This document shows, piece by piece, positions 1 through 8,801 of a DNA stretch of 64,000 nucleotides. The position numbers and the translations under genes are program-made. Under the pieces are notes generated by a model. That model saw only the letters and a program-made list of their open reading frames with translations, made no database searches and had not been told where the DNA came from. Each line of letters starts with the position of its first letter. Position 1 is the first letter of the stretch. Source of the DNA: JBCBSP01 sp039819095 (lineage in GTDB: Bacteria > Pseudomonadota > Alphaproteobacteria > Caulobacterales > Maricaulaceae); contig JBCBSP010000001.1 in assembly GCA_039819095.1 (NCBI GenBank), positions 427,046 to 491,045 of the forward strand, read 5' to 3'.

Positions 1-1
1 G

Positions 2-664
2 GGCGGCGCCGATCAATGGGGCAATATCGTCAACGGGGTGGAGCTGTGCCGGCGTGTCGACGGTGTTGAGGTCTTCGGCTTCACCACCCCGCTCATCACC
101 ACCGCCTCCGGCGCCAAAATGGGCAAGACCGCCGATGGCGCGGTCTGGCTGAATGAGGACAGGCTGAGCGCCTATGAGTACTGGCAGTTCTGGCGCAACA
201 CCGAAGACGGCGATGTCGGTCGCTTCCTTAAACTCTTCACCGATCTGCCGCTGGACGAGATCGAGCGTTTTGAAGCGCTGCAGGGCGCTGAAATCAATGA
301 CGCGAAGATCGCGCTCGCCGATGCTGCGACAGAGATGATGCATGGGGAGGCCGCTGCAAGCGAAGCGCGGGCGACCTCAGCGGCCACCTTCGCAGGCGGC
401 GGCGCCGGTGCCGCGCTGCCAACCCTAGAAGTATCCGCCTCAGCGCTGGGGGCCGGCGAGCTGCAGATCACCGCGCTTCTGACCGATATCGGGCTGGTCG
501 CCTCGCGCGGCGAAGCCAAGCGTAAGATGAAGGAGGGCGCAGTGAAGCTGAACGAGGCTGCGGTGAACGATGCTCAAGCCGCGCTCGGCGTCGGCGACAT
601 CCTCGACGGCGTAGCAAAGCTCTCGGTTGGCAAGAAAAAACACGCGCTCATCAAGCCGGTCTGA
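2..664 (+). CDS. tyrS: Tyrosyl-tRNA synthetase, C-terminal part (cut by window start)
   Basis: Attaches tyrosine to tRNA-Tyr in the cytoplasm. The frame is already open at base 2, so the gene starts outside the window and about half of a normal ~415-residue enzyme is present. The visible part opens with GADQWGN, the tyrosine-binding loop of the class I catalytic domain, followed by the KMSKS-type loop seen here as KMGKT. The last ~65 residues (from about ELQITALLTDIGLVASRGEA) are an S4-type RNA-binding domain, as in bacterial TyrRS. It converges on the AsmA-like gene, 37 bp away. No clear terminator hairpin is visible in the gap. Confidence 0.95.
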   Translation, partial: GGADQWGNIVNGVELCRRVDGVEVFGFTTPLITTASGAKMGKTADGAVWLNEDRLSAYEYWQFWRNTEDGDVGRFLKLFTDLPLDEIERFEALQGAEINDAKIALADAATEMMHGEAAASEARATSAATFAGGGAGAALPTLEVSASALGAGELQITALLTDIGLVASRGEAKRKMKEGAVKLNEAAVNDAQAALGVGDILDGVAKLSVGKKKHALIKPV

Positions 665-701
665 GCCGGCGCAGCACCTCAGCCCAACTCGGTTGCGCCA
701 C

Positions 702-3700
702 TCAGGTTTCGTTATCTTCGCCGCTCGGCTCATCGGATGGTGGCGGTGTTTCAACCGGCTCGGACGGGTCGGGCTCGTCAGCCTCATCGGCATCCGCGGC
801 CACCCTGTCTGCTGAGGTTTCAGCTTCAGCAGCACGCCTGGCTTCCAGGGCCTCCAGTTCTCGCGCCGCTGACGTACCCTCGAAAATACGGCGGAATACG
901 CCCGGCGCGAGCGCTGAAAGCGGGTTGGCGAACACACGGGTCTGCTCGAACGGGCCGCTGACCGAGAAGGTGATGCCCACAACGCCTTCGCCCTCTCGCG
1001 ACGTCAAAAGCCCGCCGAGCACCGGCAGGGCGCCAAGCACTGAGTTGATGCCATAGGAGGGCAGAAGCGTGCCGTCGACATCCAGGCGCGATTGCCTGAG
1101 ATCGACCACGCCGGCCCAGGTCACGCCAAGCGAAGGGCCGGCTGCGCGTGCGGCGCGCATCTCAAGCACGCCATCCTCCCAGTCAAACCCGGCGCGCAGC
1201 TGTTCGAAGACAATCCCCTCACCGCTCATCAACCCGGCGAGCCCTTCAAGCGAGCCGGCGGCCAGGACCCGCGCAAGCAATGGCATCCGATCCAGGGTGA
1301 AAGCCTCCACGGTGATCTGTCCTTGAACGCCGCCGGTCTGGCCGAGCGGCGGCGCCGAACCCTCGATGGAAAGCGCCCCCCCCGATACGTTATCGAAGCC
1401 GGTAAAGGCCGCGAGCAGCAGGCCTGCATCCTCGCCAGACACGGAGAGCACGCGAGGGGCGCCTTCCGCCTGATCATCCTGAGGGCCGAAATAGGCCTCG
1501 ACCGGGCCTGTCGAGCTATTTGCAGACAGCGCAAAGCCGGCGAGCCCCACAGGCGTGTTCTCCAGAACCAGATCGACATCCTGGAAGGACATGCCAGGCG
1601 CCTCAACCCGATCCACAGTCGCAGCAAAGCTGAGCGCGGCCCCGCCCCCGCCGCCAAAACCGGCCGTGCGCACATGGCCAAGAAGATCCTGCCCATTCAG
1701 ATAAGGTCCGGTCACCCGCACTCGCAACGCACCGTCCGGTCCGTCAGGCCGGTCCGCCAGAAGAGCGAGTTCCATCACCTGATCGAGGCGAACGAGCGGG
1801 GCATTCGCACTGAGCAGCCGGCCGTCAGGCGCCAGCATGGCTGTCGCCTCCACCTCTGCGCCTGAGGCGCTCAAGCGCAGCTGGTCCAGCGCCAACGCTC
1901 CGCTGCGCTCGGTTCGCACGAGAAGGCTCAGCTCACCGGGATCACCCGGCGCTTTCTCCCAGACATCGCCTGGCAGCGCGAGCGCGGCCTGTTCCAGATC
2001 AAGCACGATGGCGGCTTCAGCGAATTCGAATCCGTTGCCGGAGAGCTGGGCATTGACCCCGACCACCCCATCCAGAAAGCGCCGCACCGGCAGCCCGACC
2101 CGGTCCAGAATTCGCCCGTCGGCGAGAGCACTCAACGTGATCTGGGTGCTCAGCGCGTCATCGCCCAGATTGAAGGTCTCACGCCAGACAATGTCCGCAC
2201 GCGCTCCAGCCAGCGAGGCAGAGCCTTGCCCGACAAGCCCGTCGGGCGTGGCTTCGATCGCAACCTCGCCCTCGGTGAAACGCAGATCACTCGCCGCGCC
2301 AGCCGGACCGGAGACGTTCTCGAATACTGCGCTGACATCAAAATCGATATCCTCAGGCGGCACGAAACGGCGCATGGCGCGCCCAATCTCGAATTCCACG
2401 ACGCCCTGTCCGGAAAACGCCGCCGGGTCGATCCCGTAATCGGTGGCGAGATTGAGCGGGTCTTCATCAATGAGCGCCATCACGTCAGCGGCTTCGCCGC
2501 GCCCGCGCCCGCCAAAGCGCGCAATCGCGCCCTTCGGATTGAGGCGTGGAATCTCCACAAAAATCTCTTCGATCTCCAATGCGCCAATCTCTGCGCCGCT
2601 CCCCAGGAGCGAGAGCGAATTGCCCCGCAACTCCGCGGTTCCAGACAGGCCGGTGAGCGGCGTCATGGTGGAGATGTAACGCACATCCGCCTCGGTGAAG
2701 GCGAAGGCCAAGCTCAGAGCGGGGTCCTGCAACATGCGTTCAGCGAGCGCATCGGCGGAGATATCCAGATTGAGCACGGCATCGGACACCGTGCCGGCGA
2801 TGATGCGTTCCTCAATCCAGTCGCGCGCACCAAGCGCGAAGTCGACCGGCCAGAAGCTCAGCACGTCCGGCGCGGTCAACTCGCCGGCAATCGGCCCGCT
2901 GAGGGCGATATCCGGCAGCCAGCGGCCATCCTCGACCTGGCGCAGGCCAAAGCCTCCAGTGAAACGCGCACCGGCCTCGGGAAGATCGATATCCAGACGT
3001 GAGAATTCCACCTGACGTTCCAGCGGGCGCACGACCCCCTCAAGACGGGCGCCATTCCAGCGCTTCTGACCGGGCATGAAGCCGGTCAGGTCCAGCCGAC
3101 CGTCTGCGATATCAAGCTGGATCTCCGCGCGGCCAGGAATCGCGCCGCGAAACTCGGTGAAACCGAAAACTCGCCCCGAGGCGTCAAACTCCAGCAGTTC
3201 GGCGCGCACCGACAGCGCGTCGATATTGAGTTCCCCAGCAGCCGTGTCGAGCGCGAGCCGGGCCTGCGCGCCCTCCACCACATACCGGTCCTGATCCATG
3301 CCCAGCTGGCCGGGGCCAATGCTGAGATCGACAAGCACCGCTTCAAGCCCCGCCTCGCGGGTGGCGTTGATAACGATATCGGCCTGAACCGAGGCGTCGA
3401 GGCGGCCAAGCATGGCGAACGGCCCGCGTCGAGGCGCGGCCGTGGCGGGAACCAGGTCACGCACCCGAATGTCCAGAAAAAGGGCTTCAAGCGCTTCACC
3501 GACGGCAAAGCTCGCTGCGACTGGCGCACGGCCCGCCGAGGTGATGAGCGCGCCGGAGAAATCACCGTTCGCGCCCGGACCGGAGACGTCCATAAGGGCG
3601 CGCGCGTCGTCGATGATCAATGCTAGATCATCAATCTCGTCGCGGACATGAATTTCCACATTGCGCAGATCAATACGCTGAAGCCGGCGCAGAATCGGGC

Positions 3701-4229
3701 TCCGTCGGCGCTCGGCCAGATCGCGGGCGAGCGCGTCGGCGGGCGGCGCGGCGTTCGACGGCGTGGAGACGAGCCTCTCGCCTGCAGCGGAGAACGCATC
3801 AGCCCGTCCCAGCTCCACGCTCCATGCCCCGCCCTGCCGACGCACCAGGGACACCACGCCGCCTTCAGCTTCCATACTGACCGGAACCGCCCTGCCCGTG
3901 AGCAGCAGATCCAGCGCCAGCGCCGCCTTAAACCGATCAACGGCCGCCAGGGCCAGGCCGGCCTCATCACGAACGATCACGCTGGAGCCCTCCAGAGTCA
4001 GCGCCGAGGCCGCCGGATCATAGCCCAGGGTCAATGCGCCGATCTCGGCGCTGTCGCCGTCTACCGCAGTGATGAGCATGTCAGAAATGGCGGGTCGCAA
4101 GAGGTCCGCCGGCACAGGCCCGCTCGCCAGCCGCCAGAGCGCGATCGCGGCTGCGAAGATCAAGAGCGCGAAGAGAGCTGCAACAGCCTCCAGCGCGTAC
4201 AGGATCATCAATCGTGCGGTGCGGCGCAT
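702..4229 (-). CDS. AsmA/YhdP-like envelope protein (DUF3971 type)
   Basis: A 1175-residue protein anchored by one N-terminal membrane helix (about residues 5-32), followed by a very long beta-rich periplasmic region. Near the C-terminus it has the signature of AsmA-like C-terminal domains: a FSVSGPFEQTRVFANPLS block followed by a LAPG-FRRIFEG block. The last ~50 residues are an acidic Pro/Glu/Ala-rich tail. Family members such as YhdP and TamB form long grooves that carry phospholipids between the inner and outer membranes; that role is inferred here. The ATG at 4229 is followed at once by basic residues and the membrane helix, as expected. It is divergent from bcp. Confidence 0.8.
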   Translation of the reverse strand: MRRTARLMILYALEAVAALFALLIFAAAIALWRLASGPVPADLLRPAISDMLITAVDGDSAEIGALTLGYDPAASALTLEGSSVIVRDEAGLALAAVDRFKAALALDLLLTGRAVPVSMEAEGGVVSLVRRQGGAWSVELGRADAFSAAGERLVSTPSNAAPPADALARDLAERRRSPILRRLQRIDLRNVEIHVRDEIDDLALIIDDARALMDVSGPGANGDFSGALITSAGRAPVAASFAVGEALEALFLDIRVRDLVPATAAPRRGPFAMLGRLDASVQADIVINATREAGLEAVLVDLSIGPGQLGMDQDRYVVEGAQARLALDTAAGELNIDALSVRAELLEFDASGRVFGFTEFRGAIPGRAEIQLDIADGRLDLTGFMPGQKRWNGARLEGVVRPLERQVEFSRLDIDLPEAGARFTGGFGLRQVEDGRWLPDIALSGPIAGELTAPDVLSFWPVDFALGARDWIEERIIAGTVSDAVLNLDISADALAERMLQDPALSLAFAFTEADVRYISTMTPLTGLSGTAELRGNSLSLLGSGAEIGALEIEEIFVEIPRLNPKGAIARFGGRGRGEAADVMALIDEDPLNLATDYGIDPAAFSGQGVVEFEIGRAMRRFVPPEDIDFDVSAVFENVSGPAGAASDLRFTEGEVAIEATPDGLVGQGSASLAGARADIVWRETFNLGDDALSTQITLSALADGRILDRVGLPVRRFLDGVVGVNAQLSGNGFEFAEAAIVLDLEQAALALPGDVWEKAPGDPGELSLLVRTERSGALALDQLRLSASGAEVEATAMLAPDGRLLSANAPLVRLDQVMELALLADRPDGPDGALRVRVTGPYLNGQDLLGHVRTAGFGGGGGAALSFAATVDRVEAPGMSFQDVDLVLENTPVGLAGFALSANSSTGPVEAYFGPQDDQAEGAPRVLSVSGEDAGLLLAAFTGFDNVSGGALSIEGSAPPLGQTGGVQGQITVEAFTLDRMPLLARVLAAGSLEGLAGLMSGEGIVFEQLRAGFDWEDGVLEMRAARAAGPSLGVTWAGVVDLRQSRLDVDGTLLPSYGINSVLGALPVLGGLLTSREGEGVVGITFSVSGPFEQTRVFANPLSALAPGVFRRIFEGTSAARELEALEARRAAEAETSADRVAADADEADEPDPSEPVETPPPSDEPSGEDNET

Positions 4230-4348
4230 GGGTAAGACGGCGCTCCTATGCGCTCAGCGGCGGCGAAGACTGGACGAGGCGAGGCGCGCGGACAATCTTG
4301 CCTGCAAGACCGCGCAAGCTGCGCAGTCCGATCAGAAAGGAAACCGTG

Positions 4349-4816
4349 ATGAGCGAACTGAAACCCGGTGACAAGGCCCCTGAATTCAGCGTACCCGGCG
4401 ATGGCGGCGAAACGATTGCGTTGAGCGATTTTTCGGGCAAGGCCGTGGTTCTCTATTTCTATCCAAAGGACGATACGCCCGGGTGCACGAAAGAGGCCAT
4501 TGCGTTTTCTGAGCACCTAGCGGCGTTCGAAGCGGCCGGCGCGGCCATTCTAGGCGTCTCAAAGGACACAGCAGCCAAACACGACAAGTTCAAGGCCAAG
4601 CATGAGCTGAAAGTGCGCCTGGCGTCCGACGCCGAAGGCGATATCTGCGAACGCTACGGCGTGTGGGTGGAAAAGAAGATGTACGGCAAGACCTATATGG
4701 GCATCGAGCGGGCGACCTTCCTGATCAAGCCGGACGGATCGATTGGCGAAATCTGGCGCAAGGTGAAAGTGCCCGGCCACGCTGAAGCCGTACTGGAGGC
4801 GGTCCAATCGCTTTAG
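4349..4816 (+). CDS. bcp: Thioredoxin-dependent thiol peroxidase (BCP/PrxQ peroxiredoxin)
   Basis: Cytoplasmic peroxiredoxin of 155 residues that reduces hydrogen peroxide and alkyl hydroperoxides. The peroxidatic cysteine lies in DDTPGCTKEAIAF, the PrxQ active site. The resolving cysteine that E. coli Bcp has five residues downstream is replaced by Ile. The only other Cys is in GDICERYGVW, the alternative resolving position used by another PrxQ subgroup, so a two-Cys cycle is still possible. The C-terminal YMGIERATFLI block is also typical. The ATG at 4349 has an AGAAAGGAAA ribosome-binding region. The frame is open further upstream but without family similarity. DUF455 follows almost immediately. 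Confidence 0.93.
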   Translation: MSELKPGDKAPEFSVPGDGGETIALSDFSGKAVVLYFYPKDDTPGCTKEAIAFSEHLAAFEAAGAAILGVSKDTAAKHDKFKAKHELKVRLASDAEGDICERYGVWVEKKMYGKTYMGIERATFLIKPDGSIGEIWRKVKVPGHAEAVLEAVQSL

Positions 4817-4827
4817 ACGCAGGCCTG

Positions 4828-5646
4828 TTGAACGGCGATGTGAGACATGCGGCGGCCAGCGTCCTGACCCTGGCCGAACCGGACGCCAAGCGCCGCCAGG
4901 CCCGGGCTGTGGCGGCGGCCTGGCGCAGCGGCGCGCTGTCCGGACCAGGCGCCGACCCGGTCCGGCTTCCTGAACGTCCGGCCCGGCCTGATCGCCCTGA
5001 ACAGGTTGCGCCGGGCAAGGTGCGCCGGCGCCGGCTGACCCATCAGGCCGGGCGCTTCGCTCTTCTGCACGCCGTCGGTCATATCGAGTTCAACGCCATC
5101 GATCTGGCCTTTGACATGGCCGCACGCTTCGGCAGCGACCCTCGCCTGCCTGCCGCCCGACGAAAAGCCTTCATCAGCGACTGGCTCAGTGTCGGCGATG
5201 ACGAGGCGCGCCATTTCCAGCTGGTCAGCGAGCGGCTGAAGGCGCTGGGCGGCGCGTATGGCGACCTGCCTGCTCATGACGGGCTCTGGGCCGCCGCCGA
5301 AGCGACAAGCGACGACATGGCCGCGCGCCTGGCTGTGGCGCCGATGGTGCTCGAAGCGCGCGGCCTGGATGTCACGCCCGGCATGATCGACCGGCTCAAC
5401 TCGGTCGGCGATGCAGACAGCGCGGCGGTGCTGGCGATCATTTATCGCGAAGAGATCGGCCATGTCGCCGCCGGACGACGTTGGTTTGATGTGGTGTGCA
5501 ACAGCGAAGGCCGTAATGCTCAAGACCATTTTCAAACCCTTGTACGTCAACGCTTTAAGGGGCTGCTGAAACCGCCTTTCAACCAGGCCGCGCGTGCGAG
5601 CGCGGGGCTCCCGGCTTCGTTTTACGAGCCGCTGGCTTCTCGCTAG
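4828..5646 (+). CDS. DUF455 family ferritin-like protein
   Basis: A 272-residue all-helical protein of the DUF455 ferritin-like family. Likely metal ligands are visible: AVGHIEFNAIDL (Glu plus His) around residue 87, DDEARHF around 130, and YREEIGHVAAG around 212, the paired E..H pattern of a di-iron four-helix bundle. The family's biochemical role is not established; redox or oxygenase-like activity is inferred from the fold only. The start given is a TTG 11 bp after bcp. The frame is also open upstream into the bcp end, so the true start could be a few codons earlier. Probably cotranscribed with bcp. Confidence 0.75.
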   Translation: MNGDVRHAAASVLTLAEPDAKRRQARAVAAAWRSGALSGPGADPVRLPERPARPDRPEQVAPGKVRRRRLTHQAGRFALLHAVGHIEFNAIDLAFDMAARFGSDPRLPAARRKAFISDWLSVGDDEARHFQLVSERLKALGGAYGDLPAHDGLWAAAEATSDDMAARLAVAPMVLEARGLDVTPGMIDRLNSVGDADSAAVLAIIYREEIGHVAAGRRWFDVVCNSEGRNAQDHFQTLVRQRFKGLLKPPFNQAARASAGLPASFYEPLASR

Positions 5647-5753
5647 CTCACGCCCGGCTCGGCGTTTGCATGCGACGTGTTGAAAACGTTCACATTCTCG
5701 TGTCTGATACGCGCCGCGCCGAGGGGTGGCGCTGAACAAGGCGGGCGCATTGC

Positions 5754-6983
5754 ATGGTCAAGAGGCTTCTTGAAGGCCCTTGGGAAGCGTTTAAAACGCG
5801 TTTTCCCGACCGGCAGATCTACCATCGCAGCGATGGTCAGGTCCGCTATTTCGCGATCACCAGCACCATGCAGGCGATCGCGCTGGGCGTCGCCTGTGCG
5901 CTTGTCGCCTGGCTGGCCATCGCGACCGCCAATATGGCGGTTGGCGCCTATGCGCTGAACCAGCGCGAAGCGCGTCTCGCGCAGATGGAAGCGCGATATC
6001 AGAACCTACTGGAAGAGGCGCGCGCGGCTGAAGCCGCCGCCATCGCCTTCGTGGAGTCCAGCAGCGAGACGTTCGACCGCACCGCTGGCGAGTTTCGTCT
6101 GCGCCATGAAACCCTGCGTCGGCTGCTCGATTTCGCCGATGATCTCAGCGCTGGCGACGATGCGCAAAGCCCCGGCCTTGAAGGCGGTCGCATACTGATG
6201 GCGGCCGTGCCCTCAGACCCCGATCCACGCACCGCCCTGATCGATCTGGCGATGCCGGCCTCCCACAGCGGCAGCGCCGAGGCGCAGGTCGCCGCTCTGG
6301 TCGATGAGCAGGACGCCGTGCTTGCAGCGGCTGAAGATGCTGCAGAGTCGCGACTGGAGAATTTGCGCGCCGTTCTGCGCCTGACCGGCATGCGCCCGGA
6401 AGAGCTGGCCGAGCAGGCCAGCGCAGATGAAGGCTCCGGCGGTCCGCTGCTCAGCCTTCAGGACGCGGCCCTTTTCGGCGCCGAATTTGATCTGGACGAC
6501 CCGTTCGACGCGCGCGTCAGCCGGATCGCCTCGCGGCTTGTCGAAACCCAGGAGCTGGAACGCTTCATCGAAGCCATCCCGCTGGGCCTGCCGGTCGACG
6601 GAGTCCATCGACTGACTTCCAATTACGGCATGCGATCCGATCCGTTCACCCGCCGTCCGGCCTTCCACGCAGGCAAGGATTTCGCCGGCCCGCGCGGGAC
6701 GCCGATTATTGCGCCAGCGCCGGGTCGGGTCGTTTACGCGGGTTGGCGCTCCGGTTATGGTCGCACTGTTGAGGTGGACCACGGTTACGGCTTCCGCACC
6801 CGTTACGCCCATCTTCATACCATTGATGTGCGTCGCGGCGACCGGGTCGCTCTTGGACAGAAGCTGGGGGGCATGGGATCCAGCGGGCGTTCCACCGCGA
6901 CGCATCTTCACTACGAGGTGTGGTTCGATAACGCCCACGCCGATCCTGATCGCTTCTTAAGAGCCGGACGATATGTTCAATAA
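5754..6983 (+). CDS. M23 (LytM) peptidoglycan endopeptidase, bitopic, LmdC-like
   Basis: A 409-residue protein with a ~35-residue cytoplasmic N-terminus, one membrane helix (about residues 38-62), Glu/Ala-rich coiled coil (about 65-100 and 175-205), and a C-terminal M23 zinc peptidase domain (about 285-409). The zinc ligands are visible as HAGKD and HLHYE. The upstream TSNYGMRSDPF and GYGFRTRYAHL blocks are typical. It cuts peptide cross-links in the cell wall. Its stop lies inside the start of the bactofilin gene (11-bp overlap), so the two are translationally coupled. In Hyphomonas neptunium the equivalent pair, LmdC and BacA, acts together in cell-shape control; I infer the same here. Confidence 0.9.
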   Translation: MVKRLLEGPWEAFKTRFPDRQIYHRSDGQVRYFAITSTMQAIALGVACALVAWLAIATANMAVGAYALNQREARLAQMEARYQNLLEEARAAEAAAIAFVESSSETFDRTAGEFRLRHETLRRLLDFADDLSAGDDAQSPGLEGGRILMAAVPSDPDPRTALIDLAMPASHSGSAEAQVAALVDEQDAVLAAAEDAAESRLENLRAVLRLTGMRPEELAEQASADEGSGGPLLSLQDAALFGAEFDLDDPFDARVSRIASRLVETQELERFIEAIPLGLPVDGVHRLTSNYGMRSDPFTRRPAFHAGKDFAGPRGTPIIAPAPGRVVYAGWRSGYGRTVEVDHGYGFRTRYAHLHTIDVRRGDRVALGQKLGGMGSSGRSTATHLHYEVWFDNAHADPDRFLRAGRYVQ

Positions 6984-7518
6984 GAAAGACTCCCCCCCTG
7001 CGGCGGACGCCGCCAACGCCCAATTCGCACCACCGGCCCCGACCAAAAGGACCGCCATGAACGCCAAAGCCCCCTCCATCCTCAGCTCAGACCTGTCGGT
7101 CAAAGGCTCCATTGCTTCTGAAGGCGAAGTTCAGCTCGACGGTTCTGTCGAAGGTGATGTCCGCGCCGCTTCGCTGACCATCGGCGAGGACGCCGCCATC
7201 AATGGCGAGGTGATCGCCGAGCATGTCGTGATCCGCGGTCGTGTGAACGGCTCGGTGCGCGCCCGCCAGGTGCAGCTCGCCTCCACTGCGCGCGTGGAAG
7301 GCGACATCATTCACGCCACGCTCGCCATCGAGAGCGGCGCCTTCTTCGACGGTAATTGCAAACGCTCCTCAGACCCGATCGCCGACAGCGGCAAAGGTGC
7401 GTCAGCCAGCAAACCGGCGGCGCCTGCTGCGTCGACCAAGCCAGCCGCACCGCCAGCGGCGAGCTCTGCATCAACCGGTTCAGCCAAAGCTGCCGATCCG
7501 TTCGCGGCGAAAAGCTGA
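6973..7518 (+). CDS. bacA: Bactofilin family polymer-forming protein
   Basis: A 181-residue cytoskeletal protein. A flexible N-terminal tail (about 1-35) precedes a right-handed beta-helix core (about 36-135) made of short Gly/Val/Ile repeats (GSIASEGEVQLDGSVEGDV, INGEVIAEHVVIRGRVNGSV). The C-terminal ~45 residues are a disordered Ala/Pro/Ser/Lys tail. Bactofilins self-assemble without nucleotides into membrane-bound filaments that localise cell-wall enzymes. The start overlaps the end of the M23 peptidase gene, matching the known functional coupling of the two families. A second in-frame ATG (MNAKAP, about 28 codons later) is possible, but the first keeps the usual short N-terminal tail. A strong terminator follows. 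Confidence 0.93.
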   Translation: MFNKKDSPPAADAANAQFAPPAPTKRTAMNAKAPSILSSDLSVKGSIASEGEVQLDGSVEGDVRAASLTIGEDAAINGEVIAEHVVIRGRVNGSVRARQVQLASTARVEGDIIHATLAIESGAFFDGNCKRSSDPIADSGKGASASKPAAPAASTKPAAPPAASSASTGSAKAADPFAAKS

Positions 7519-7548
7519 TACAGGGCGGTTCTTCGCCCCAGACATAAC

Positions 7549-7581
7549 AAAGGCGGGTCTCGAAAGAGGCCCGCCTTTTTC
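7549..7581. terminator. Bidirectional intrinsic terminator between bactofilin and prfB
   Basis: AAAGGCGGG..CCCGCCTTTTT arms surround a short CTCGAAAGAG-type loop. The plus strand ends in TTTTT. The minus strand also ends in a T-rich stretch (from AACAAAG), so it can serve both converging genes. Confidence 0.85.
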
Positions 7582-7601
7582 GTTACGCAGCGCCAATGCG
7601 C

Positions 7602-8733
7602 CTAGTCGATATCCTCAACCTGCCCTACGCCCTCGCCTGACACGCGTTGAGCCAAGGCTGCGCTCATGAAATCGTCAAGCGCGCCGTCGAGCACGCCTTG
7701 CGTGTCGGAGGTCTCAACGCCAGTGCGCAGATCCTTGACCATCTGATAGGGCTGCAGAACGTAGGATCGGATCTGGTGGCCCCAGCCGATATCGGTCTTG
7801 GATTCCGCTTCGGCCTGGGCTTCGGCCTCGCGCTTCTGCAGCTCCAGCTCATAGAGTCGCGCGCGCAGCATGGTCCAGGCCGTCGCGCGGTTCTTGTGCT
7901 GGGAGCGGTCATTCTGACACTGCACCACGATGCCGGTCGGTTCGTGGGTCAGGCGCACGGCGGAATCGGTCTTGTTGACGTGCTGCCCGCCTGCGCCTGA
8001 AGCGCGATAGGTGTCGGTGCGCACGTCCTTTTCGGCGATCTCCACCTCGATATTGTCATCGACCTGAGGGTAGACCCAGACGCTGGCGAAGCTGGTATGG
8101 CGTCGCCCGGAGCTGTCGAAGGGCGAGATGCGCACCAGGCGGTGAACCCCGGATTCGGTCTTCAGCCAGCCATAGGCGTTCTCGCCTTTGACCAGAAGCG
8201 TGATCGATTTCAGCCCCGCCTCTTCGCCGGCCTGCTCTTCAATCACCTGCACCGAATGGCCGGCCGCCTGCGCCCAGCGCGCATACATGCGCGACATCAT
8301 CAAAGCCCAGTCCTGCGCCTCGGTTCCACCGGCGCCGGGATGGATCTCGATGAAAGCCGGGTTGGCGTCCGCTTCACCGGACAGCAAAGCCTGCAGCTCT
8401 GCGCGCCCGGCGCGCTCCTGCAGGGTGCGTAGGGCGGCGAGCGCTTCAGCTTCCAGATCGTCATCACCTTCCGCTTCAGCCAGCTCGGCCAGCTCCAGCG
8501 TTTCGGCAAGCTCGTCGGAAACTTCACGGACTTCCGACATCGACTGGTCAAGCCGATTGCGGTCGCGCATGAGCGATTGGGCGCTCGAAGGGTTGTCCCA
8601 CAGCGTCGGATCTTCGGCGCGAGCGTTCAGCTCGTCGAGGCGTTTTTCAGCAGTGTCCCAGTCAAAGACGCCTCCTTAGCAGTTCCAGCGACTGCTCGAT
8701 GGCGTCCTTCAGGGCGGCGGTTTCAGCGCGCAT
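7602..8733 (-). CDS. prfB: Peptide chain release factor 2, with programmed +1 frameshift
   Basis: Recognises UGA and UAA stop codons and releases the finished peptide. The main frame carries the catalytic GGQ motif in RASGAGGQHVNKTDSA, with a codon-recognition region before it. The gene begins with ATG at 8733: 23 codons lead to an in-frame TGA at 8664-8662. Immediately before it are a Shine-Dalgarno-like AGGAGG (8676-8671), three bases, and CTT. CTT TGA C is the classical RF2 slip site: the ribosome shifts +1 and continues with GAC TGG GAC (DWDTAEKRL), joining the long frame. The product is 376 residues, normal for RF2. The gene is autoregulated: low RF2 lets the ribosome pause at UGA and shift. 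Confidence 0.95.
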
Positions 8734-8801
8734 TCGGGAAAGCTCCGTAGGCGGGATAATTCAGGCCGATCAAGGCCTAACCGGATAGACGCGGGCGCGC
8801 G

